Assembly (NCBI RefSeq): GCF_014647655.1
Contig: NZ_BMPP01000005.1
Span: 1 to 64,000, forward strand
Direction of reading: 5' to 3'
Length of the DNA stretch: 64,000 nucleotides
Source: Deinococcus malanensis
GTDB taxonomy: Bacteria; Deinococcota; Deinococci; Deinococcales; Deinococcaceae
The notes below the pieces were generated by a model that was not told the origin of the DNA, did not search any database, and saw nothing but the letters and a program-made list of their open reading frames with translations. Shown piece after piece: positions 1-8,133 of this stretch. A program made the position numbers and the translations under genes. How positions within the stretch are numbered: position 1 is the stretch's first letter; the number at the start of each line of letters is the position of its first letter.

Positions 1-510
1 GTCCTGCTTGGCCTCGTCGCAGCCCGCCACGTCGGTGAAGTTCAGCTTTACCTGCCCCTCGCTGATCACCGCCGCCTTCGACTTCCCAAACTGACTCGTC
101 GTGTTGTTGGACTGTGGCCCTCGCAACGAGCGCCACAGTACCAGCAGAATCAGGGCAGTGACCAGCAGCGGCATGACCTGACCGATCCAGCCCAGGGGCG
201 AGCCTCCGGCCAGAATACGCAGAGGTACGTCTGCAGCGCGGATCCGTGCCAGGGTCGTGGCGTCGGGCGGAACCACCAGCGCCTGGGGACGCATGCTGCT
301 GTGCAGGGTTACGTTGGCGTTTCCAGCGCCATCAAGCGTGACCGCCGCGACCTGGCCCTCTTTCAGGTCCTCAAAAAATCGGTTGGTGGTATAGGGGCCC
401 TGCGGCGTTTCGGAGCGGGGAGGCGTGGACGGCGGCGCTGTCGAGGCCAGTGCCCCAGGCAGCGCCAGCAGCAGGCTCAGGACCACTCTCCGGACGCCTC
501 GACGGAACAT
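1..510 (-). CDS. ftsH: FtsH ATP-dependent zinc metalloprotease, N-terminal part
   Basis: The reverse strand encodes the first 170 residues of an FtsH-type membrane AAA protease; the rest lies beyond the left edge. Seen: an N-terminal hydrophobic anchor (about residues 6-22), an extracytoplasmic segment with the FtsH-like phrase TTNRFFEDLKEGQV, a second membrane helix (about 108-126), then FTDVAGCDEAKQD, the conserved entry to the AAA module. Family role: membrane-bound degradation of misfolded membrane proteins and short-lived regulators. The ATG at 510 is chosen because a TAGCAT -10 box (521-516) lies 5 nt upstream, giving a leaderless mRNA. The gene is divergent from the lipoprotein at 604. 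Walker A/B and HEXXH motifs are outside the window and were not seen. Confidence 0.9.
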   Translation of the reverse strand, partial: MFRRGVRRVVLSLLLALPGALASTAPPSTPPRSETPQGPYTTNRFFEDLKEGQVAAVTLDGAGNANVTLHSSMRPQALVVPPDATTLARIRAADVPLRILAGGSPLGWIGQVMPLLVTALILLVLWRSLRGPQSNNTTSQFGKSKAAVISEGQVKLNFTDVAGCDEAKQD

Positions 511-603
511 GCTCCATGCTACGCCTGCTCCCGGTGGGAGACGGTGAGCCGATCCAGCCACGGGCCTCAGATTCGGGTCAGATATGAATCTTACGCTGGG
601 CTT

Positions 604-1107
604 ATGCGCAAGCTTTCTGTCCGCTCTGCCCTGGCCCTCGGTACGCTGACCCTGGGTCTCAGTGCCTGCTCGGTCACGGTGCGCCCCAATGTGTCCCTGA
701 CCGGGAGCACCGGCAACCTGATTGTCCGCTTCGCCCCGGACCGTGGGGAAGGCAGTTCGTATTTCGTGGGTGAGGCGGTGCGCTTCCAGCTGACCACCCG
801 CACGGCCGGCTACGTGACCCTGGTGGCCCTCCAGAACGGCTACGCGACGACCCTGGCCCAGAACGTCTACGTGAACGCCGGCACCACCGTGTTTCCCCGT
901 CCGCAGGACGGCGTGACCTACAACGTCGCCGCGCCGCGCGGCGTGCAGCGTGTCCGCGCGATCTTCACGCGCACGCGCCCCACGGGTGACCTGATCCTGC
1001 GCGGGACCTATGACGGCAGCCAGTGGAACGCGGCGACCAGCGCCTACCTGACGCCGTATGCCGCCAGCGACCGCGACGTTCAGGAAACGTTCCTGTACAT
1101 CCGCTGA
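604..1107 (+). CDS. DUF4384-type lipoprotein
   Basis: A 167-residue secreted protein. It has a signal peptide with lipobox LSAC at about residues 18-21, then a beta-rich domain with the phrase VGEAVRFQLTTRTAGYVTLVAL and a final EETFLYIR-like end, typical of DUF4384 domains in Deinococcus envelope proteins. The open frame extends upstream to 301, but that part overlaps ftsH and has no signal peptide. The ATG at 604 follows a TACGCT -10 box (592-597) by 6 nt, so it is probably leaderless. No enzyme function can be assigned; it is likely a cell-envelope protein tethered to lipid. Confidence 0.75.
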   Translation: MRKLSVRSALALGTLTLGLSACSVTVRPNVSLTGSTGNLIVRFAPDRGEGSSYFVGEAVRFQLTTRTAGYVTLVALQNGYATTLAQNVYVNAGTTVFPRPQDGVTYNVAAPRGVQRVRAIFTRTRPTGDLILRGTYDGSQWNAATSAYLTPYAASDRDVQETFLYIR

Positions 1108-1123
1108 CCGTTAGTCCTGCCTG

Positions 1124-1156
1124 GGACCGCACCTGTCATCGGGCGCGGTTCTTTGG
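1124..1156 (+). terminator. Weak intrinsic terminator after the lipoprotein gene
   Basis: GACCGC at 1125-1130 can pair with GCGGTT at 1145-1150, followed by CTTTGGCTTT. The stem is short, so the call is tentative. Confidence 0.35.
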
Positions 1157-1191
1157 CTTTATGGGAGGCCCGAGCCCGCTAGCCTGAAGAC

Positions 1192-1608
1192 ATGACCTCC
1201 AGTCAACCGCTGACCTTCGTGCAGGCGTCCGAGCGTGTGGATGCGTTTATCTCCCAGTTCGAGGAAGGCTACTTTCCGCCTCTCCTGATGCTGGCTCGCC
1301 TGACCGAGGAGGTCGGCGAGATCGCCCGGGTGGTCTCGCATAAGAACGGCAAGAAGCCCAAAGCCGGGGAAGATCCGGGTGACCTGGAGATGGAACTGGC
1401 CGACCTGCTGTTCGTGACCCTGTGCATGGCCAACGAGCGGGGTCTGGATCTGGAGCGCGGTTTTGAGCGCATGATGGACAAGATCGAAAGGCGTGACGCG
1501 ACCCGCTGGACGAAGAAAGCGGTTCAGCCCGGTGAGCCGCAGCCCGGTGAGTTGCAGTCTAGTGAGCTGCAGCCCGGCGAGCCTCAGGCAGGGGAAACTC
1601 AGGTATGA
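1192..1608 (+). CDS. MazG-like nucleotide pyrophosphohydrolase with a QPGE repeat tail
   Basis: 138 residues. The first ~105 form an all-alpha MazG-like domain with metal-binding EEVGEIAR (about 42-49) and ELADLLF (about 66-72), as in YpjD-type nucleotide pyrophosphohydrolases that remove noncanonical or excess dNTPs. The last ~28 residues are a tandem five-residue repeat of Q-P-G-E-P/L type encoded by 15-bp DNA repeats (about 1526-1600), which is not part of the family. The start follows a TAGCCT -10 box (1180-1185) by 6 nt. The stop overlaps the next ATG (ATGA), so it heads a three-gene operon with the DinB-like and Nudix genes, plausibly a sanitation and detoxification unit. Confidence 0.8.
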   Translation: MTSSQPLTFVQASERVDAFISQFEEGYFPPLLMLARLTEEVGEIARVVSHKNGKKPKAGEDPGDLEMELADLLFVTLCMANERGLDLERGFERMMDKIERRDATRWTKKAVQPGEPQPGELQSSELQPGEPQAGETQV

Positions 1609-2123
1609 GCGACCTGCGCTACCCCCTGGGACCCATGCCCACGCCTCTCAGCCTGTCCGGGGAGGAACGGTCTGGGGCGCTGGCCGCCCTGAGCGCCCTG
1701 CCTCAGGCGCTGCGGGCGTCAGTAGAAGGGCTGCCGGACGATCAGCTGGGCACCCCTTACCGTGAAGGTGGCTGGACGGTCCGGCAGGTCGTGCATCATG
1801 TGGCCGACAGCCACCTGAACGCGTACACCCGGACGAAACTGACGCTGACCGAGACCAATCCCGATGTCAGACCCTACGATGAGACCCTCTGGGCCGAGTT
1901 GCCGGATGCCCGGCTGCCGGTCGGCGTCAGCCTGGACCTGCTGGAGAGCCTGCACCGCCGCTGGGTGGCCACGCTGGAAGGCGTGAATGACTGGACCCGC
2001 CCCTGGACCCATCCGGCGCAGGGCCGCACCTACACCCTGGACACCCTGCTGGGGATGTATGCCTGGCATGGCCGCCACCACATTGCCCACATCACCGGTC
2101 TGCGCGGGCGCCAGGGCTGGTAG
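1605..2123 (+). CDS. DinB/YfiT-family putative metal-dependent transferase
   Basis: 172 residues matching the DinB-like four-helix bundle, YfiT/BstA subgroup. Metal-ligand histidines are visible in VVHHVADSH (about residue 64) and WHGRHHIAHI (about 155). Family members are thiol transferases (bacillithiol S-transferase in Bacillus) or of unknown activity. Deinococcus makes bacillithiol, so BstA-like conjugation is a reasonable inference, not proven by sequence. Its ATG overlaps the MazG-like stop by four bases, and the Nudix gene starts 3 nt downstream, so the three are probably translationally coupled. Confidence 0.8.
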   Translation: MSDLRYPLGPMPTPLSLSGEERSGALAALSALPQALRASVEGLPDDQLGTPYREGGWTVRQVVHHVADSHLNAYTRTKLTLTETNPDVRPYDETLWAELPDARLPVGVSLDLLESLHRRWVATLEGVNDWTRPWTHPAQGRTYTLDTLLGMYAWHGRHHIAHITGLRGRQGW

Positions 2124-2627
<504 letters not shown>

Positions 2628-2643
2628 CTGACTGCCCCTGTCC

Positions 2644-3567
2644 TTACTCGTATCCGAGTTCGCGCAGCGCTTCCTCGTCCTCGCGCCAGCCGGGAATCAC
2701 AATGACTTCCAGGCCCAGAAAGACCTTGCGGTCCAGGAAGACCTCCAGCTGCTTGCGGGCGGCCTGACCGATCTCGCGCAGCTGCTTGCCGCCCGAACCG
2801 ATAACCATGCCCTTGTGGGCGTTTTTCTCCACCACGATCTCGCCCTCGATACGCTGCAGCCCGTCCTCGCGCTCGGTCCAGCGGTTGACCCGCGTGGCCA
2901 CGGCGTAGGGGAGCTCCTCACGCAGCTTTTTCATGGCTTCCTCGCGGATGATCTCGGCGGCCCACATCTCGCGGCTCTGGTCACTGGCGGCGCCGCGCGG
3001 GTAGAAGAAGGGATTTTCCGGCAGGGTGTCCAGAATCTGCTCGCGCAGGGTGGCCACCTGCAGGGGGCCGTTCTGTGCCGACAGCATCGTCTCGCTGGTT
3101 TCTGCCGCGCGGCCTTCGAGCAGGGCGCGGTAAAGCTTCATGGCCTCGTCCGGGTACTTGGCGGCGTCGGTTTTGTTGCCCACCAGAAAGAGGGGCTTGG
3201 GCAACTCGCGCACCTGCCGGCCCACCAGCTCGTCCTCGTCGGTGGGGGGGTGGCGCAGGTCCACGACCCAGATGATCACGTCCACGTCTGCCAGGGCGCT
3301 GTGCACCTCGTGGTTCATGTATTTGCCCAGAGCGTCTTTGGGCTTGTGCAGCCCCGGCGTGTCCACAAAGACGATCTGGTGTGTGTCGGTGGTAAAGATG
3401 CCACGCACGCCCCGGCGGGTGGTCTGTGGGCGCGGGCTGGTGGGCGCCACCTTGGTGCCCAGAAAACTGTTGAGCAGCGTGCTTTTGCCGACATTCGGCT
3501 TGCCGACGATCGCCACAAACCCGGAGTGGGTAGTGGCGCCGTCGGAGGTCATGGTGGGGTCGCTCAT
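2644..3567 (-). CDS. era: Era GTPase
   Basis: 307 residues with both Era domains. GTPase motifs: GKPNVGKS (G1), DTPG (G3) and NKTD (G4). A C-terminal KH domain contains [13 protein letters not shown]. Era binds the 3' end of 16S rRNA and assists 30S assembly. The open frame continues upstream, but the ATG at 3567 is preferred because GAGAGA lies about 9 nt upstream and the length then fits the ~300-residue family norm; ATG 3576 is a close alternative. It stands alone, convergent with the Nudix gene. Confidence 0.95.
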   Translation of the reverse strand: MSDPTMTSDGATTHSGFVAIVGKPNVGKSTLLNSFLGTKVAPTSPRPQTTRRGVRGIFTTDTHQIVFVDTPGLHKPKDALGKYMNHEVHSALADVDVIIWVVDLRHPPTDEDELVGRQVRELPKPLFLVGNKTDAAKYPDEAMKLYRALLEGRAAETSETMLSAQNGPLQVATLREQILDTLPENPFFYPRGAASDQSREMWAAEIIREEAMKKLREELPYAVATRVNRWTEREDGLQRIEGEIVVEKNAHKGMVIGSGGKQLREIGQAARKQLEVFLDRKVFLGLEVIVIPGWREDEEALRELGYE

Positions 3568-3723
3568 GGTCGGCATTCTCTCATGGAGTGGGTTCCATTG
3601 CCCTCGCCTGCCGCACTTTTCGCACCTTGAGGGTTCGTGCCGGCAGATCATTGTCCGGAGAAACCGCCTTCACAGGCCGCCGACTGCCCCGGTCCTGCAG
3701 AGCAGCCAAACTGGCTTCTGATA

Positions 3724-4140
3724 TCAGTGCCGCGCCTGAGCGGACGCCACCAGGCGTGGCAGCACGGCGCGGGGCAGCAGCCGTGGAAGCAGCGTCTGCA
3801 CCTGGTTGATCCTGCCGGCCACGGCCACCGGCTGACCGCGCAGCATGGCGCGGATCCCAATCCGGGCCACTTCGGTGGCACTCAGCATGGCCAGCCGGTT
3901 CGGACCGCTGAAAAGCTTGCTCTGGCCCAGATCGGCCGCCGCCTGGAACCCGGTCTCGACTGGCCCGGGGCACAGCGCGGTGACATTCACGCTCTTTCCC
4001 CGCACTTCCTCGTTCACCGCCTCGCTGAAACTCAGGACGTACGCCTTGGTGGCGTAATACACCGCCATCATCGGGCCGGGCATAAAAGCGGCCGTGCTGG
4101 CCACGTTCAGCTCAGTGAGGAACGTGCCCGTCAGCATAAG
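3724..4140 (-). pseudogene. Short-chain dehydrogenase, C-terminal remnant
   Basis: The reverse strand keeps the second half of a classical SDR: NVASTAAF (catalytic Ser region), VYYATKAYVLSFSEAV (the YxxxK catalytic pair) and CPGPVETGF. The nucleotide-binding N-terminus with TGxxxGxG is absent. Upstream of about 4140 the same frame turns into the antisense of a different gene, so the 5' half and promoter are gone. The residues just before NVAS (LMLTGTFLTEL) also look shortened compared with intact SDRs. Non-functional by inference; see the linked TetR remnant. Confidence 0.7.
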
Positions 4141-4419
4141 CACTGGCTGCTTGCCCAGCTGGAGCCGATCGCGGAGGCGCTCGAACGCGGCTTGCCCGCA
4201 TTGCCTGCTGGTGGCGGGGTCACCCTGCTGACGTATACCCAGGCTCTGGTGGCCGGGCTGTACCCCATGACCGACCCTGCCGCGCCGGTTCAGGCTGCCC
4301 TGCATGACCCGGCGCTGGCGCCTTTGTGCCTGACACTGGAAGCCGCACTTCCTGGCGCCTTGCGCGCCCTCTACAGCGGTCTGACCCAGCCCGGCGACAT
4401 GACCGTGAACGCCACGTGA
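4141..4419 (+). pseudogene. TetR-family regulator, C-terminal remnant
   Basis: The forward strand from about 4141 to the TGA at 4417-4419 encodes about 92 residues resembling the ligand-binding end of TetR regulators: HWLLAQLEPIAEALERG, then QALVAGLYPMTDP and a closing helix ALPGALRALYSGL. No helix-turn-helix precedes it; the frame upstream is antisense to the SDR remnant. The two remnants point away from each other and share one junction, so a single deletion appears to have removed both 5' ends and the shared promoter region. Confidence 0.65.
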
Positions 4420-4465
4420 TGCCGCAAGCGGCAACCTTTCCTTCTTCCACCCCGTACCCTGCACC

Positions 4466-5062
4466 ATGAGCAAGCCCACCAGGTACCAGACCGCTGAGGT
4501 CAAGGCCACGATCACCGATATGTTCGCGCAGAGCAGTGCCGTACTGGCCCGCCCCGGCCCGGCCACGTTCGAACGTTTCGAGCGCCGGGGCGGCACCCGG
4601 CATGCCCTGGTCTACGTGGGTCTTGCCGCAGTGGTTTCCGCCCTCATTGCCGCCTTTTTCGCCATCTTTCATACAGACGTCACGGTAATTGGACAGCTGA
4701 TCTCCCGGCTGATCCTGATTCCGGCTCAGTTCCTGATTTTCACCGGCGCGGTGTATCTGATTGGCAGAAAGCTGTTCAAGGGCACCGGGACCTATCCGGA
4801 AGTGGCGTATACCTTCGCGCTGTTTTTCGTGCCGCTCACCATTCTGGGCACGTTGATCGGCATTGTTCCGGTCCTTGGTTGGCTGCTCGCTCTGCTGATC
4901 TCCCTGGTGATGGTGGCGTTCGGCTACTTTGCCGTGCAGTCCAGCATGAATCTGCGTGACCAGGGCAGCGCGGTCATTACGCTGGTGCTGGCCGGTGTGG
5001 CCCACTGGCTGCTGGGCAGTGTGGTGGGTGGGCTGCTTACAGCGCTGTTTTATGGAGGCTAA
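4466..5062 (+). CDS. Yip1-family integral membrane protein
   Basis: 198 residues with about five hydrophobic helices beginning near residue 48 ([21 protein letters not shown]), and the layout and length of bacterial Yip1-domain proteins. The N-terminal ~45 residues are soluble. Its role is unknown. The gene ends 26 bp before a perfect hairpin (5089-5114) and appears monocistronic. Confidence 0.75.
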   Translation: MSKPTRYQTAEVKATITDMFAQSSAVLARPGPATFERFERRGGTRHALVYVGLAAVVSALIAAFFAIFHTDVTVIGQLISRLILIPAQFLIFTGAVYLIGRKLFKGTGTYPEVAYTFALFFVPLTILGTLIGIVPVLGWLLALLISLVMVAFGYFAVQSSMNLRDQGSAVITLVLAGVAHWLLGSVVGGLLTALFYGG

Positions 5063-5088
5063 TACGGGACCTCTCCCTTTGCGGACGC

Positions 5089-5114
5089 GGGGTGTGGCCA
5101 GCTGGCCACACCCC
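5089..5114 (+). terminator. Perfect 26-nt palindrome, terminator-like
   Basis: GGGGTGTGGCCA is directly mirrored by TGGCCACACCCC with GC at the centre; GTCTCTTTGTCTCT follows. Probable terminator of the Yip1 gene, although the T-rich tail is interrupted. Confidence 0.6.
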
Positions 5115-5177
5115 GTCTCTTTGTCTCTGCGGCGGTGTTTACGCTTTCATGCCGGGCTGGCCGGTATGCTGCGCGGC

Positions 5178-5492
5178 ATGACCCAGAGTGCCGGGAAGGC
5201 CATCAGCGCAGACGACCGTGTGCGTCTCGATCAGATTTTCATGCAGGTGATCCTGGACGCCCAGGCGCAGGTGCAGGCCACCAGGCCGGCTCAGCCCGGC
5301 AACCTGGCGGCCATGTTTCACCGCGAAAGTGTAACCGACGCCCTGCAGGGCTGCGCGATGCTGATCGCCGGCTGGAACGAGGGCCGTGTGGACGAGGCAG
5401 GATTGACCCGCGCCGCCAAGGCCCTGCGTGCCCTGGACATGGGAGAACTGGCCACCCGCCTGGAGCGCCTGCGCCAGATCGACGAAGGCTGA
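5178..5492 (+). CDS. Small conserved-looking protein of unknown function
   Basis: 104 residues, soluble, helical and Ala/Leu/Arg-rich, with no motif I recognise. The ATG at 5178 follows a TATGCT -10 box (5165-5170) by 7 nt, matching the leaderless pattern of other genes here, so the longer frame from 4956 (which overlaps the Yip1 gene) is discarded. Flanked by the Yip1 terminator and by the aromatic leader region. Confidence 0.6.
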   Translation: MTQSAGKAISADDRVRLDQIFMQVILDAQAQVQATRPAQPGNLAAMFHRESVTDALQGCAMLIAGWNEGRVDEAGLTRAAKALRALDMGELATRLERLRQIDEG

Positions 5493-5702
5493 GCGCACAA
5501 GCGGGTTCGGAGGATGCCTGACGGACCTGGGCACTGCTGACCAGTAATGCCGGCCCCGCCGGAGGAACGTACACCTGAAGCTCCAGTTCGTATGGGCCTG
5601 TTAACCCCTCCCCTTGACCTGAACAGCCGGCTTGGTGCAGGCCCGATGTACTGGTGCCGACCCCCGCTAGACACCGCTGCCGGCTGCGCTCTTCCTGAAC
5701 CG

Positions 5703-5825
5703 TAGACTGCCTGTATGAAGGTCCGCAGCGCGTTTTTTTATTGGTTCGGGGTGCTCCGGGCCTAGCTTTGCGTTTGTTCCACCCTCACCGCCCGGTGCAC
5801 CCCTCAGAGGAAGCCACCGGGCGGT
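5703..5825 (+). promoter_or_regulatory. Aromatic amino acid attenuator of DAHP synthase
   Basis: A TAGACT -10 box (5703-5708) lies 6 nt before a leader ORF (5715-5765). Segment 5748-5761 (GGGGTGCTCCGGGC) pairs with 5790-5803 (GCCCGGTGCACCCC) with one T-T mismatch, forming an antiterminator. The same 5790-5797 bases instead form the 5' arm of an 11-bp terminator (5787-5797 with 5815-5825). The Phe-Phe-Tyr-Trp-Phe codons (5733-5747) lie just before the antiterminator arm. A ribosome stalled there leaves 5748-5761 free (readthrough); one at the stop codon masks it (termination). This is the classical transcription attenuation logic, inferred from pairing only. Confidence 0.85.
5715..5765 (+). 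CDS. Aromatic leader peptide MKVRSAFFYWFGVLRA
   Basis: A 16-residue ORF, ATG 5715 to TAG 5763-5765, with five consecutive aromatic codons TTT TTT TAT TGG TTC (codons 7-11), covering all three products of the pathway. Its start is 6 nt after a -10 box, so it is probably leaderless. The stop codon lies 1 nt past the antiterminator arm. It is followed after 102 nt by DAHP synthase, the first enzyme of aromatic synthesis. Its role is as a ribosome stall sensor, not as a stable peptide. Confidence 0.85.
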   Translation: MKVRSAFFYWFGVLRA

Positions 5826-5835
5826 TTGCCTTTTG
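5787..5835 (+). terminator. Attenuator terminator upstream of DAHP synthase
   Basis: ACCGCCCGGTG (5787-5797) pairs perfectly with CACCGGGCGGT (5815-5825) around a 17-nt loop, followed by TTGCCTTTTG. It lies between the leader peptide and the structural gene, competing with the antiterminator. Confidence 0.8.
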
Positions 5836-5867
5836 CCCCCAGCTCACCTGCTCTCCAAGGAGAACTC

Positions 5868-6947
5868 ATGACCCGTCAACCGGCCCCCAGCACCACCGAG
5901 AACCTGAACGTCACCGGCTTTTCCCCACTGCCCACCCCGCGCGATCTCAAACGCCGCTACCCTCTGACCCCGGAAGCCGAGCGCACAGTGCTGGCCGGTC
6001 GCCGGGCTGCCCAGGCCATCGTGCACGGCCAGGATGACCGGCTGCTGGCCGTGGTCGGTCCGTGCAGCGTACATAACGTCGACGAGGCCCTGGCGTACGC
6101 CCGCCGGCTGGCTGCGCTGCGTGAGCGGGTGGCCGACCGGGTGGAAGTGCAGATGCGCGTGTACGTGGACAAACCCCGTACCACCGTGGGCTGGCGGGGG
6201 TTTCTGCTGGATCCTGACCTGACCGGCGCGAATGACGTCGCGCGGGGCCTGGAGCGCACCCGTGAACTGATGCTGCGCGTTTCGGAAATGGGCGTTCCGG
6301 TGGCCACCGAACTGCTTGACCCGTTTGCGCCGCAGTACCTGTTCGACACCGTGGCATGGGCCTGCCTGGGTGCACGCACCACCGAGTCGCAGACGCACCG
6401 CGCCATGGCCAGCGCCGTCAGTGCGCCGATGGGCTTCAAAAACGGCACCGGCGGCGGAATCAAGCTGGCGGTGGACGCCATTGTGGCCGCCAGCCACGCG
6501 CACGCCTTCTTCACCGTGGACGACGACAGTCAGGCCTGCATCGTGCATACGCGCGGCAACCCGGACGGCCACGTGATCCTGCGTGGCGGACGCGGTGGTC
6601 CGAATTACGCGCCGCAGTTCGTGCGGGAAGCGGCCGACCTGATGAGTGCAGCCGGACTGACGCCAGCGGTCATGGTGGACTGCTCACACGCCAACAGCGG
6701 CTCGGACCACACCCGGCAGTCGCTGGTCTGGCGCGACGTGCTGCAGCAGCGTCAGGCAGGCGTGAGCGCCATTCGTGGCGTGATGCTCGAAAGCAACGAA
6801 CACTCCGGCAAGCAGGCGATCCCCTCAGACCTCAGCGCGCTGCGCCCCGGCGTGAGCGTGACCGATGCCTGCGTCGGCTGGAACGAAACCGAAGCGCTGC
6901 TGCTCGAAGCCCACGCTGCACTCGGGCGCAGCGCCGTTCTGCGCTGA
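5868..6947 (+). CDS. aroF: DAHP synthase, type I (3-deoxy-7-phosphoheptulonate synthase)
   Basis: 359 residues of the AroF/G/H family, which condenses phosphoenolpyruvate with erythrose 4-phosphate. Family motifs visible: [65 protein letters not shown] and [13 protein letters not shown], containing the phosphate- and metal-binding residues. The N-terminal extension of about 25 residues may take part in feedback inhibition. The ATG at 5868 has AAGGAGA at a suitable distance; the upstream in-frame start at 5826 is inside the leader. Its mRNA carries the aromatic attenuator, so expression likely follows charging of tRNA-Phe, tRNA-Tyr and tRNA-Trp. Which isoenzyme (aroF, G or H) it is cannot be decided. 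Confidence 0.95.
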   Translation: MTRQPAPSTTENLNVTGFSPLPTPRDLKRRYPLTPEAERTVLAGRRAAQAIVHGQDDRLLAVVGPCSVHNVDEALAYARRLAALRERVADRVEVQMRVYVDKPRTTVGWRGFLLDPDLTGANDVARGLERTRELMLRVSEMGVPVATELLDPFAPQYLFDTVAWACLGARTTESQTHRAMASAVSAPMGFKNGTGGGIKLAVDAIVAASHAHAFFTVDDDSQACIVHTRGNPDGHVILRGGRGGPNYAPQFVREAADLMSAAGLTPAVMVDCSHANSGSDHTRQSLVWRDVLQQRQAGVSAIRGVMLESNEHSGKQAIPSDLSALRPGVSVTDACVGWNETEALLLEAHAALGRSAVLR

Positions 6948-6981
6948 AAAGCCTGAGCTCTTCATAGGACCCCCGGGAAGC

Positions 6982-7015
6982 CTGGGCTGAAGGAGACACG
7001 TCTCTTTCAGCCCAG
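6982..7015. terminator. Bidirectional terminator overlapping the ttcA stop
   Basis: CTGGGCTGAAGGAGA (6982-6996) pairs with TCTCTTTCAGCCCAG (7001-7015) with one G-T pair and a CACG loop. The 3' arm contains the ttcA stop codon and last codons. It separates the convergent DAHP synthase and ttcA genes. Confidence 0.6.
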
Positions 7016-7909
7016 CATCTTCAACTCGCCCAGGCCCGCCAGGAACTCACGCTCGGGATAGTCCTCGGCGTCAAAGCCCCGGTCACCCTCGGCCGGCGTG
7101 ACACTCAGCGAGGCGAAATCAAACAGCTCGCGGTCCAGCAGGTGGCTGGGCGTGACCCGTGTCAGTGCGCGCAGGATGTTGTTCAGGCGCCCCGGGTGCT
7201 CACGCTCCCAGCCTTCCAGCATCTCGCCCACGATGCGGCGCTGCAGGTTTTCCTGGGTGCCGCACAGGTTGCACGGAATAATCGGAAATTCGCGGGCCTG
7301 CGCGTAGCGGATGATGTCGGTCTCAGCCACGTAGGCCAGCGGGCGAATGACCACATTGGTGCCGTCGTCGCTTTGCAGCTTGGGCGGCATGGCCTTCAGG
7401 CGCGCACCGAAAAACAGGTTCATGAACAGCGTTTCCAGAATGTCGTCGCGGTGATGCCCCAGCGCAATTTTCGTGGCACCGATCCTGCGTGCGTGCCCGT
7501 ACAGGATGCCGCGGCGCAGGCGGCTGCACAGGGCGCAGGTGGTCTTGCCCTCAGGCGTTTTTTCCTTGACCACGCTGTAGGTGTCCTCGGTCAGGATGTC
7601 GTGCCGCACACCCAGGCCGCTCAGGTACTGCGGTAGGACGTGGGTAGGAAAGCCCGGTTGACCCTGGTCCAGATTGACCGCCACGATCTCGAAGCTGATG
7701 GGCGCCTTGCGCTGCAGGTGCAGCAGCACGTCCAGCAGCGTATAGCTGTCCTTGCCGCCGGACAGGCAGACCATCACGCGGTCACCATCCTCAATCATGC
7801 GGTAGTCGCCGATGGCCTGTCCGGCTCCTTTCACGATGGGCTGGAACAGGCGCGCAGTGTCCGCGTCGGGCGCGGAGGCAGATGGGGACGGGGATGCAGG
7901 CTGGGTCAT
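7007..7909 (-). CDS. ttcA: tRNA 2-thiocytidine(32) synthetase TtcA
   Basis: 300 residues of the TtcA group of PP-loop ATPases, which thiolate C32 of tRNA using an iron-sulfur cluster. Seen: PP-loop [10 protein letters not shown] (about residues 53-62), CALCSRLRR and CNLCGTQ, the two CxxC pairs diagnostic of the family, and GHHRDD. The ATG at 7909 is chosen over the TTG 9 nt upstream; a TAGGAT -10 element lies about 20 nt before it. The first ~20 residues are a Ser/Pro/Ala-rich extension. Single gene. Confidence 0.92.
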   Translation of the reverse strand: MTQPASPSPSASAPDADTARLFQPIVKGAGQAIGDYRMIEDGDRVMVCLSGGKDSYTLLDVLLHLQRKAPISFEIVAVNLDQGQPGFPTHVLPQYLSGLGVRHDILTEDTYSVVKEKTPEGKTTCALCSRLRRGILYGHARRIGATKIALGHHRDDILETLFMNLFFGARLKAMPPKLQSDDGTNVVIRPLAYVAETDIIRYAQAREFPIIPCNLCGTQENLQRRIVGEMLEGWEREHPGRLNNILRALTRVTPSHLLDRELFDFASLSVTPAEGDRGFDAEDYPEREFLAGLGELKMLG

Positions 7910-8133
7910 GGGCAGCAAAACCGTGTCATCCTACCGGCTTTTGCTGCTGGGCAAGTGTGGGCCGCACTGGAAAGAGCCACTGGAAAGAGCAAGGAAGCGG
8001 CAAAGGCTCATGCTTATGGCGGACGTTCCGGAAGGCTGCCGGGGGGTAGGCTGACTGGCATGTGGGCCTTAGCGCTTCCGCTCGTCTCAGGTCATACGGT
8101 CCGGTCACATCAAAGCCCGGTAGAGTGGCGCTG

